Below, piece by piece: positions 41,226 to 49,420 of a stretch of 64,000 nucleotides of DNA. Within the stretch, counting starts at the first letter, position 1, and each line of letters starts with the position of its first letter. A program made the translations under genes and the position numbers. A model generated the notes under the pieces. The model saw only the letters and a list, made by a program, of their open reading frames with translations. It ran no database searches and was not told where the DNA came from. Source of the stretch: Microbispora hainanensis (lineage in GTDB: Bacteria; Actinomycetota; Actinomycetes; Streptosporangiales; Streptosporangiaceae); NCBI RefSeq assembly GCF_006874475.1, contig NZ_VIRM01000028.1, positions 1 to 64,000 on the forward strand. Direction: 5' to 3'.

Positions 41226-44200
41226 GTGTTCGATCGGCAGGAGAAGCTGTTCGCCGCAGGAGCCGACCAGGGCGACCTGTCCGGCCTGGGAGACGAGACG
41301 GCGGCGAAGCCCACAGAAGAGGCGCGACATCCGCTCGACCTGCCGCAGGACTTCCCGCCGGTCACGTCGTTCGAGGTCAGGGACGCCTTCCAGCAGTTGG
41401 TCGAGCGCGACCTGCTCGGGCCGTACGACGGCGACTTCGAGGAGCTGCCGCCGCGGTCGATCGGCCCGCGCGAGCGCTACCTGGTCGGCATGCTCGGCCC
41501 CAAGCCGTCGCCGAAGCGGGTCGCCGAAGACGCCGACGAGCTGCCGGACATCGAGATCGGCGCGGAGGGTGACGGGGCCGAGGGCGAGTTGCCCGACGTG
41601 CTGACTCCGCAGAACCTCGGGCGTCTGTGGGCGTCGTCCATGGGCATGTCGTTCGCAGTGCCCGCCGACCTCGACGCGCTCGCGGTGACCGCCCGCTGGG
41701 GTCAGTACGTCAAGGCCGAGACCCAGATCGAGGGCGCCAACGGCAAGTCGCGGACCGAACGCATCTGGGGGCGCAGGCCGGTCGAGCACCGCATGACGAT
41801 CCGGCTCGACGAGCCCACCCAGAAGATTCCTCTCACAATGGAACGTGCCGACGAGCCCGGCGTCCTGCTCGCGGTCGCCGTACGGCCTCGTCCCGACCAC
41901 CGGCGCGTCGTCGAGCTGACGCTGGTCAACCAGCAGATCGAGCCGGACACGAGTGCCGACACCGCGTGGCTGTTCCAGCCCGAACTCGTCGCCGTCGCTC
42001 CGTCGGACGGACCCACGGACGTCTTCCTCCCGATCGACGACCCTCTCGACGGCGGCCGGGAGGACGGCGATCAGGGGGATCTGGAGGACAAGCACCTGCG
42101 ACTGCTCTACCGGAACGAGCGCAGGTATGCCGTCGGCCGCAACGTCGCCGTACACGCGACGGTGTCCCCTGGCGAGCGGCGGGCGACGGAGCTGCGCACC
42201 ACCTGGCTGCCACACCATGACGTGCCCGCGACGGTCGCCCCGGTGGGGAAGGGCACGCCCCTCGCCGGTGTGGAGCTGTCGATGGACGCCCTCGCGGACG
42301 CCTCGCCCGAAGAGCTCGCCGCCGGGCTGACGCCGCTCGCGGACGGTTACACGGCCTGGCTCGATAAGCAATACCTCAAGATCCCCGAGCTGCCCGAGCC
42401 GCTGCGCGAGGCCGCCGAGGTCGCCGTCCGGAAGGCACGGCGGGCCGCCGACCGCATCCGCGCCGGGATCGCGTTGCTCACACAGGCCACGACCGACGGG
42501 CACGGGCAGGCGCTGGCGGCGTTCAAGTTCGCCAACGAGGCGATGGCGCTGCAGCGGCGCCGTACGGCGGTGGCGAAGCTCCGCGACGAGCAGGGGCTGA
42601 GCTTCGAGCAGGCGATGGCGAAGGTGGACGCCGAAGGGAAGAAGGCGGCGTCGTGGCGGCCGTTCCAGCTCGCGTTCATGCTGCTCAACCTGCCTTCGCT
42701 GACCGATCCCGCCCACCCGGAGCGGGCCGCCGACCACAAGGCCACCGTCGACCTGCTCTTCTTCCCGACCGGTGGCGGCAAGACCGAGGCATACCTCGGC
42801 CTCACGGCGTACACGTTCGCGATCCGGCGGCTGCAGAAGGTCGCCGGGTCCGGGACGGAGGCGCGCAGCGGCCTGGACGGCGTGGCGGTGCTGATGCGCT
42901 ACACGCTGCGCCTGCTCACCGCGCAGCAGTTCCAGCGGGCCGCCGCGCTGGTGTGCGCCTGTGAGGTGTTGCGGCGCGACGACCCGGCGACGTGGGGCGA
43001 GGAGCCGTTCCGCATCGGCCTGTGGGTGGGAAGCGCGGTCTCGCCGAACTGGTTCGGCCCCGCCAGGGACCAGATCCAGGAGGCCAGGGAGTCCAGTCGC
43101 GAGACCAACGTCCTGCAGACGCTGTCGTGCCCGTGGTGCGGCGAGAAGCTGGCCTCGGACGTCAACCTCGACCTCGACGAGGACCGCCGGCGCGTGCTGC
43201 TCTACTGCGGGCGCGGCAGCGAGGGCGACGCCGAACCGTGCCCCTTCTCCCGGCTGGGAGAGAACCGCATGCTGCGGGCCCTGCCGTCCGTCACGAGTGA
43301 TGACGAGGCGTACGCGCGGCGGGAGGGCCTGCCGATCCTCACCGTGGACGAGGAGATCTACCGGCTGACGCCCAGCCTGGTCATCGCGACCGTCGACAAG
43401 CTGGCGCAGCTTCCGTGGCGCGGCTTCGCCGGGCACCTGTTCGGCCGGGTGAGCCGGCGCTGCCCCCGGCACGGCTACCGGCACGACGACATGGACGACC
43501 AGATCGGCTGCGGCGGCAGGCACAACGCCAAGGGCAGGCTGCCCAAGGTCGAGAGCCGCCCCGTCGTCCGGCTCCGGCCGCCGGACCTGATCATCCAGGA
43601 CGAGCTGCACCTCATCTCGGGCGCTCTCGGCACCGTGGTCGGCCTGTTCGAGGCGGCCGTCGACGAGCTGTGCACGTGGACCGTCGACGGCAGGCCGACC
43701 GGGCCGAAGATCATCGCGTCGACCGCGACGACCAAGCGGGCCGACGCGCAAGTGCTCGGCATCTTCGGCCGGGACCTCGCCGTGTTCCCGCCGCAGGTCA
43801 TCGACGTTGCCGACACGTTCTTCTCCCGGCAGGTCCCGGTCACCCCCGACAACCCCGGGCGGCGTTACCTCGGGGTGTGCGCGCACGGCGTGCGCCTCAA
43901 GCAGGCAGAGATCCGGCTCGCCGAGATCCTGCTGCTGGCCGGGCAGACGCTCTTCGACCGGTACGGCGAGCCCGCCGATCCGTACATGACGCTCGTCGGA
44001 TACTTCAACGCCACCCGTGAGCTGGCGGGCATGCGGCGTTACCTGGACGACGACGTCACCACCAGGATCCGCATGCACGGCAGGCGCAAGAAGCTGTCCA
44101 ACCGGCTGCCGGGCCGTACGGACCTGCTGAACATCGTCGAGCTCACCTCGCGCATCTCCTCGGGCGACATCAGCGAGGTGCTGAAGCAACTGGAGATCGG

Positions 44201-45143
44201 GTTCGACCAGGAGCTGGACACCTCGCGCCGCAGACGGGAGTGCCGCGAGGAGATCGCCGAGGTCATGAGGGAGAGGGACGAGTCCAAGCGCCGGCGAGCG
44301 CACCCGCTCGCCGATCGCTACCGGGCCCTGCGGAGCCTGCGGTCCGCGCAGCCACCCGTCGACGTCGTGCTCGCCACGTCGATGCTGCAGGTCGGCGTCG
44401 ACGTGTCCCGGTTCGGACTCATGGTGATGACCGGCCAGCCGAAGAACACGGCCGAGTACATCCAGGCGTCCTCCCGGGTCGGCCGTGACGCCGCGCGCCC
44501 CGGGCTGGTGGTCACGCTCTACAACTGGTCGCGCCCGCGCGACCTCGCGCATTACGAGGACTTCGAGCACTATCACGCCACCTTCTACCGCCAGGTGGAG
44601 GCGTTGTCGGTCACGCCGTACACGGCGCGGGCGCTGGACCGCGGCACGACCGCCGCGTTCGTCGCGGCCGTTCGCAACGTCGAAGAGGCGCACTCGCGCA
44701 ATCGCGACGCGGAGGACGTGGATCTCAACGGCGGTGTCGTGACCCGCATCGCGGGCCGGATCGTGGCGAGAGCCGAGGTCGTGGGCGGCCCGCGCGCGAG
44801 ACAGGCCGTGGACGAGCGGCTCAAGATGCTCGTCGACCTATGGAACACCGCCAAGAGCGGCCCCGCGCGGCTCGGCTACGAGCGGAAGAAGGGCCACGCG
44901 AAGGAGATCGTCGACGGCCTGCTGCACCGGGCGGGCAACGGCCCCTGGGACAGGCTCACCGTCGGCAACTCGATGCGGGAGACGGAAAACGAGATCAACC
45001 TGCTCCTGCCGCCCAACGACGAGATCTTCCTCGGGCCGATAGGCGCACCGGAATGGGGCTTCCCCGGCGGTGCCGGGGACGGCGACGACGAGCCGGTGGG
45101 CGACGAGATGGGCGTGACCACCATGGACGGGAAGGGCAAGTGA
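41226..45143 (+). CDS. drmA: DISARM helicase DrmA
   Basis: A 1305-residue SF2 helicase, part of the DrmA-DrmB core complex that handles invading DNA. Walker A is LFFPTGGGKTEAYLGL (about 511-526), the DExH-like box is IIQDELHLISGALG (about 788-801), followed by ASTATTKRA. Later motifs are TSMLQVGVDVSRFGLMVMTG and QASSRVGRDAARPG (about 1077-1090). There is also a Cys cluster (CPWCGEKL and CGGRHNAKG) between the motor domains. GTG 41226 follows GGGAAGGA. The stop overlaps the drmB start (TGATG). The gene looks complete despite its separation from drmD-drmMI. Confidence 0.92.
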   Translation: MFDRQEKLFAAGADQGDLSGLGDETAAKPTEEARHPLDLPQDFPPVTSFEVRDAFQQLVERDLLGPYDGDFEELPPRSIGPRERYLVGMLGPKPSPKRVAEDADELPDIEIGAEGDGAEGELPDVLTPQNLGRLWASSMGMSFAVPADLDALAVTARWGQYVKAETQIEGANGKSRTERIWGRRPVEHRMTIRLDEPTQKIPLTMERADEPGVLLAVAVRPRPDHRRVVELTLVNQQIEPDTSADTAWLFQPELVAVAPSDGPTDVFLPIDDPLDGGREDGDQGDLEDKHLRLLYRNERRYAVGRNVAVHATVSPGERRATELRTTWLPHHDVPATVAPVGKGTPLAGVELSMDALADASPEELAAGLTPLADGYTAWLDKQYLKIPELPEPLREAAEVAVRKARRAADRIRAGIALLTQATTDGHGQALAAFKFANEAMALQRRRTAVAKLRDEQGLSFEQAMAKVDAEGKKAASWRPFQLAFMLLNLPSLTDPAHPERAADHKATVDLLFFPTGGGKTEAYLGLTAYTFAIRRLQKVAGSGTEARSGLDGVAVLMRYTLRLLTAQQFQRAAALVCACEVLRRDDPATWGEEPFRIGLWVGSAVSPNWFGPARDQIQEARESSRETNVLQTLSCPWCGEKLASDVNLDLDEDRRRVLLYCGRGSEGDAEPCPFSRLGENRMLRALPSVTSDDEAYARREGLPILTVDEEIYRLTPSLVIATVDKLAQLPWRGFAGHLFGRVSRRCPRHGYRHDDMDDQIGCGGRHNAKGRLPKVESRPVVRLRPPDLIIQDELHLISGALGTVVGLFEAAVDELCTWTVDGRPTGPKIIASTATTKRADAQVLGIFGRDLAVFPPQVIDVADTFFSRQVPVTPDNPGRRYLGVCAHGVRLKQAEIRLAEILLLAGQTLFDRYGEPADPYMTLVGYFNATRELAGMRRYLDDDVTTRIRMHGRRKKLSNRLPGRTDLLNIVELTSRISSGDISEVLKQLEIGFDQELDTSRRRRECREEIAEVMRERDESKRRRAHPLADRYRALRSLRSAQPPVDVVLATSMLQVGVDVSRFGLMVMTGQPKNTAEYIQASSRVGRDAARPGLVVTLYNWSRPRDLAHYEDFEHYHATFYRQVEALSVTPYTARALDRGTTAAFVAAVRNVEEAHSRNRDAEDVDLNGGVVTRIAGRIVARAEVVGGPRARQAVDERLKMLVDLWNTAKSGPARLGYERKKGHAKEIVDGLLHRAGNGPWDRLTVGNSMRETENEINLLLPPNDEIFLGPIGAPEWGFPGGAGDGDDEPVGDEMGVTTMDGKGK

Positions 45144-47059
45144 TGGCCGCGTACTCCACCTATCGGCGCCGGGTCGGCGCGGTGCGGCCCAGCCACCTGA
45201 TGTTCACCTCGGGGGTCGGCTCGCTCGTCGACCTGCCGAACTTCTCCGTGCTGGTGAAGGGTCTCGACGACTGGCAATACAGGGCCCCCGAGGACCCGGA
45301 GAACAACTCCGCGCTCATCACCGAGCCCCGGCTCCTGTCGGCCGTGCAATCGCTGCTCAGCAAGACCGTGCGGGAACTGCGCCCCGCGCCCTGGATGCCG
45401 GGCACCGACACGAACCCCAACGGTGAGGCGGCAAGGACCGGTGTGCCGGTCGTGCCGTTCCCGGGATGGATGCGCTGCACCGCGTGCAACCTGCTGGCGC
45501 GCGTCGACTCCCGGGCGTTCGGCTTCGAGAACGACAAGCCGAGCAAGCCGCACGAGGCGCGGTTCTTCCACGAGTGCGGCAAGGGCAACAAGAAGCGCCT
45601 CGTCGTCGGCGCTCGGTTCGTGCTGGCCTGCACCGACGGGCACCTGGACGACTTCCCCTACCTGGAGTTCGTCCACGAGGGCGGTCTCTGCGAGAAGGCG
45701 GCAAAGCCGAACCTGCTGATGGAGGACCGCGGCGGCAACATCGGGGCGAACGTGCGCATCGTCTGCCAGCGCTGCGGAGCGGAGCGCAACATCCGGCAGG
45801 CGATGGGCAAGCGCGGCCGGGACCAGCTGCCGCAGTGCCGAGGACGCCATCCCCACCTCGGCACGTTCACGCCCTGTCAGGAGCAGCCGTACGTGCTCGT
45901 CGTCGGCGCGTCGAACCAGTGGTTCGCGCAGACGCTGTCGGCCCTCGCGGTGCCGAAGACGGGAGGGAGCGAGCTCGACACGCAGGTGGCGAAGTTCTGG
46001 GCCAACCTGGAAAACCTTCCCGGCCCGCAGATGCTCCCGTTCATGCGAACGGTTCCGCCGTTCTCGTTCGAGTTCGAGAAATGGACGGACGAGGAGGTCT
46101 GGGCGGCCATCGAACGGCGCCGGGGGGAGCAGGCGGCAGGGCAGGACCAGGGCCCGGAGAGCTACCCCGACCTGCTCACTCCGGAGTGGGAGATCTTCTC
46201 CAGCCCTGTGCTGCCGCCGCCGAGTGACGACTTCACCGCCCACCGGGACCCGGACGCGCCCGTTCCACCGCTGCTCAAGGGCTTCTACTCCGACGTCGTC
46301 CAGGTCGAGCGGCTGCGCGAGGTGCGGGCCATGATCGGCTTCACCCGGCTCGACGCTCCCGACCCCGAGGACCCGACGCTCGTCAAGCGTGTCCCCCTGA
46401 GAAGATCGAAGCCCGACTGGGTGCCGGCGAGCGAGGTGAGAGGTGAGGGCATCTTCCTGCGGCTGCCCGAGGACCTGCTGTCGCGGTGGGAGAGGCAGGT
46501 GGAGAAGTCCGAGGCCCTGCGGCTGCACAAGGAGGCGTACGGCCGCTTCCGCGAGTATCGCTACTCGGCCCGGACCGGCCAGCCGTTCGACGAGTCGACG
46601 AGGTACGGCTACTGGCCCCTCCCGCGCTACTACGTCCTGCACACGCTGTCGCACCTGCTGATCCGTACGATCGCGCTCGAATGCGGCTACAACTCCGCCA
46701 GCCTGGCCGAGCGGATCTACGCGGGGACCACGGAGGACGACAAGCGCTCGGGGATCCTCATCTACACGGCTGTGCCGGACGCCGAGGGCACGCTCGGCGG
46801 CCTGGTGTCGCTCGCCCAGCCCGAGGAACTGGCGCGGCTGACCAGGCGGGCGCTCACCGGGGCGATGAGCTGCTCGTCCGACCCGCTGTGCTCCGAACGG
46901 CTCCCGCGTACGCCGGAGGACTTCCTGCACGGCGCGGCCTGCCACGTGTGCCTGTTCGTCTCCGAAACCACCTGCGAGCGCGGCAACCGGTTCCTCGACC
47001 GGCGGTTCGTGGTGCCGATCGACGACCCGGCCCTGGCGATCTATCCCGAGTTACCGTGA
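45143..47059 (+). CDS. drmB: DISARM DUF1998 protein DrmB
   Basis: A 638-residue protein of the DUF1998 family, the partner of DrmA. It opens YRRRVGAVRPSHLMFTSGVG, which is typical of DrmB. A zinc-finger-like cluster near the middle (FHECGKGNKK, CQRCGAERN) and the C-terminal Cys set (SCSSDPLCSERLPRT, GAACHVCLF, TTCERGNRFLDRRF) fit DUF1998. ATG 45143 shares one base with the drmA stop; the GTG of drmC overlaps its TGA. DrmB is part of the DISARM core in all classes. Confidence 0.92.
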   Translation: MAAYSTYRRRVGAVRPSHLMFTSGVGSLVDLPNFSVLVKGLDDWQYRAPEDPENNSALITEPRLLSAVQSLLSKTVRELRPAPWMPGTDTNPNGEAARTGVPVVPFPGWMRCTACNLLARVDSRAFGFENDKPSKPHEARFFHECGKGNKKRLVVGARFVLACTDGHLDDFPYLEFVHEGGLCEKAAKPNLLMEDRGGNIGANVRIVCQRCGAERNIRQAMGKRGRDQLPQCRGRHPHLGTFTPCQEQPYVLVVGASNQWFAQTLSALAVPKTGGSELDTQVAKFWANLENLPGPQMLPFMRTVPPFSFEFEKWTDEEVWAAIERRRGEQAAGQDQGPESYPDLLTPEWEIFSSPVLPPPSDDFTAHRDPDAPVPPLLKGFYSDVVQVERLREVRAMIGFTRLDAPDPEDPTLVKRVPLRRSKPDWVPASEVRGEGIFLRLPEDLLSRWERQVEKSEALRLHKEAYGRFREYRYSARTGQPFDESTRYGYWPLPRYYVLHTLSHLLIRTIALECGYNSASLAERIYAGTTEDDKRSGILIYTAVPDAEGTLGGLVSLAQPEELARLTRRALTGAMSCSSDPLCSERLPRTPEDFLHGAACHVCLFVSETTCERGNRFLDRRFVVPIDDPALAIYPELP

Positions 47060-47814
47060 CGAGCGCATTCGAGAAGGCGGCGGCCGACGCGGTGGAGCGC
47101 ATCGGGCCGGTGCACCTGCGGACCCTGGCCGACCGGATCGCCGAGGGCGGTCCGGCGGCCGGGATCGTCGGCGCGGTGCCGCTGCCGGACTTCCCCGACG
47201 CCGCCCGCCAGGTGCTGGCCGGCCTGGCGTCCGTACGAATGTCCGCGGGGGAGGCCGCCGTCTACCTGCGTGGAGTGGCAGCCGGATACGAGCGGCACCG
47301 GGCCACGACCACGGTCGAGTCGGTGTGGACCGGCCCGGCGACGCACGCCGTGCCCGTTCGCTCCACGGCGCAGGTGCTGGTCGACCTGGTGAACGAGGCG
47401 TCGTACGAACTGATCCTCATGACGTATTCGGCCGCGGCGTACGAGCCGCTGCTCAAGGCCCTGAGCGGGGCGGTCGGGCGCGGTGTGACCGTGATGGTGG
47501 TGGTCGAGACGCTGCAGGGTGCGGGCTCGGCGCTGAACGGCCCGGAGCCCGCGCACGCGTTCGGCGGCGTCGAGGGCGTTCAGGTGTGGCACTGGCCGGT
47601 TGACGCGCGCACGGAGCAGGGGGCGAAGATGCATGCCAAGATCGCCGTGGCCGACCAGAGGGTGCTGCTGGTGTCGAGCGCGAACCTGACCCAGTCGGGG
47701 GTCACGAGGAACATCGAGGCCGGGCTGCTGGTCCGCGGCGGCACGGCACCACAGCGGGCCGCCCAGCACGTGGCCCGCCTGCGCGGCCGAGGCGTGCTGC
47801 GGCGTCTCCGGTAG
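47056..47814 (+). CDS. drmC: DISARM phospholipase D-like protein DrmC
   Basis: A 252-residue protein with one PLD motif, MHAKIAVADQRVLLVSSANL (H193 and K195), where the family's nuclease or phosphodiesterase site lies. The N-terminal 80 residues are helical. Length and the gene order drmA-drmB-drmC are standard. GTG 47056 overlaps the drmB stop. DrmC is often reported as dispensable for DISARM; its exact role is not settled. Confidence 0.9.
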   Translation: MTSAFEKAAADAVERIGPVHLRTLADRIAEGGPAAGIVGAVPLPDFPDAARQVLAGLASVRMSAGEAAVYLRGVAAGYERHRATTTVESVWTGPATHAVPVRSTAQVLVDLVNEASYELILMTYSAAAYEPLLKALSGAVGRGVTVMVVVETLQGAGSALNGPEPAHAFGGVEGVQVWHWPVDARTEQGAKMHAKIAVADQRVLLVSSANLTQSGVTRNIEAGLLVRGGTAPQRAAQHVARLRGRGVLRRLR

Positions 47815-47852
47815 GAGGCGAAGTTCGTGAAATCGTTGCGTGAGACGAGGGT

Positions 47853-49379
47853 GTGGTGGCACAGGGAAAGATGATCGGTGGCCGGTACGAACTCGACCCG
47901 AACTCGCGCCGCAAGGGCGGGATGGGGGAGGTCTGGTTCGGCTACGACAAGCGGCTCGACCGGCCGATCGCGATCAAATTCATCCGGGTGGACCGCCTGC
48001 CGGACGGCATGCCGGACGACGAGCTGACCAAGCGTTTCGTCCGCGAATCTCGCATCACCGCACGGCTGGAGCATCCCGGGGTGCCCGCGGTCTACGACTG
48101 CGGCACCGACGGCGACGACCTCTACCTCGTCATGCAGCTCATCAACGGCAACCCGCTGACCGACCTGATCGCCGAAGTGGACCGGGTGCCGGTGGGCTGG
48201 GCCGCGGCGATCGCCGCCCAGGTGTGCTCGGTCCTGGCCGTGGCCCATGCCAACTCGCTCGTGCACCGCGACCTCAAGCCCGCCAATCTGATGCTCTGCC
48301 CTGACGGCACGGTCAAGGTGCTCGACTTCGGGGTGGCCGCCGCGCTGTCGCCGTCGGCGACCAAGCTGACCGCCACCGGCGTCGTCATCGGCACCGCGGA
48401 GTACATGGCGCCCGAGCAGACCATGAGCGGCACGACAAGCCCGCAGACCGACCTGTACTCCCTCGGCGTGATACTCCACGAACTGCTGGCCGGCGAGAAC
48501 CAGTTCGCCGCGGGGACTCCGCTCGCCTGCATGCGCAAACACGTGGACGAGCCGCCGCGGCCGGTGCGCGAACCGCGCCCGGACGTGCCCGAGGGCCTCG
48601 AACGGCTCATCCTCTGGTTGCTGGCCAAGCGGCCCTCCGACCGTCCGCAGAGCGCCGCACTCGTCTACGAGCGGTTGCTGCCGTTCTGTCATGACCTGCC
48701 GCCGCTGCCGGGTTTCGTGGACGATTCCGCCGTTCATCCGGTGCGGATGTACGCGGCCGTCGTCGGGCGGGTCGCCGTGATGGGGACGAAGGCGCCGGCG
48801 GTGGAAGCCCGGGAACCCGGGCGACGGGTGCTGGGCGGCGAGGACATCCAGCGCGTACGGAGGGAGGCCGGCACGCTCAAGGCCGAGTCCCGCTTCCGGC
48901 AGGCGGCCGAACTGCTGGCGGAGGCCGTCCGCTCCACCGAGCCGACGGACGACAGGGCGGTGGAGCTGCGGATCGAACTGGCCGACGTGCTGTTCCTCGC
49001 CGGGGACTACCGGCGCGCCGCGTCCGAATTCCAGGGACTGGCCGCCGACCTGGCCACTCGCAGAGGTGAGGACGATCATCTCGTCCTGCGGTTCCGCCTG
49101 ATGGAGGCGAACTGTCACGCCGCACTGGGCGACACGGCGCTCGCGCTCGAACAGATGCGGCGGCTGCTGACGGACGAGGAACGGTTCGGGGTGGACGAGG
49201 ACCGGATCCTTGAGCTACGGCGCCGCATCGGGCTGCTGGAGCTCGGCGCGGGCGACCGCGACCGGGCCGGCCGGACTCTGCGCGACCTGCTGCCGGACCT
49301 GGAACGCCGGTACGGCTCGGGGCACCCGAACGTCAGCAAGGTCCGGGAGTTGCTCGCCGGCCTCGCCACCGCGCGCTGA
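47853..49379 (+). CDS. Cytosolic Ser/Thr kinase with C-terminal TPR-like repeats
   Basis: A 508-residue protein. The kinase domain (about 10-270) has a glycine loop region NSRRKGGMGEVWFGYD, lysine in IAIKFI, HRDLKPANLML, DFGVAAA, and GTAEYMAPEQ. No membrane helix is found, unlike the kinase at 12694. The C-terminal 170 residues are helical pairs (KAESRFRQAAELLAEAV, LADVLFLAGDYRRAASEF, ALGDTALALEQMRRLL), TPR-like, which suggests protein-protein contacts. It begins 38 bases after drmC and could be co-transcribed with DISARM; a separate signalling role is equally possible. GTG 47853 was used. Confidence 0.85.
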   Translation: MVAQGKMIGGRYELDPNSRRKGGMGEVWFGYDKRLDRPIAIKFIRVDRLPDGMPDDELTKRFVRESRITARLEHPGVPAVYDCGTDGDDLYLVMQLINGNPLTDLIAEVDRVPVGWAAAIAAQVCSVLAVAHANSLVHRDLKPANLMLCPDGTVKVLDFGVAAALSPSATKLTATGVVIGTAEYMAPEQTMSGTTSPQTDLYSLGVILHELLAGENQFAAGTPLACMRKHVDEPPRPVREPRPDVPEGLERLILWLLAKRPSDRPQSAALVYERLLPFCHDLPPLPGFVDDSAVHPVRMYAAVVGRVAVMGTKAPAVEAREPGRRVLGGEDIQRVRREAGTLKAESRFRQAAELLAEAVRSTEPTDDRAVELRIELADVLFLAGDYRRAASEFQGLAADLATRRGEDDHLVLRFRLMEANCHAALGDTALALEQMRRLLTDEERFGVDEDRILELRRRIGLLELGAGDRDRAGRTLRDLLPDLERRYGSGHPNVSKVRELLAGLATAR

Positions 49380-49420
49380 CCCTGGATCGTTACATGACCG
49401 CCTGAAACCTGGGTGAGTGC

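Noticed and set aside
41193-44693. Minus-strand open frame of 1166 codons opposite drmA
   Set aside because: Antisense shadow of a strongly biased gene; drmA has clear helicase motifs over the same bases.
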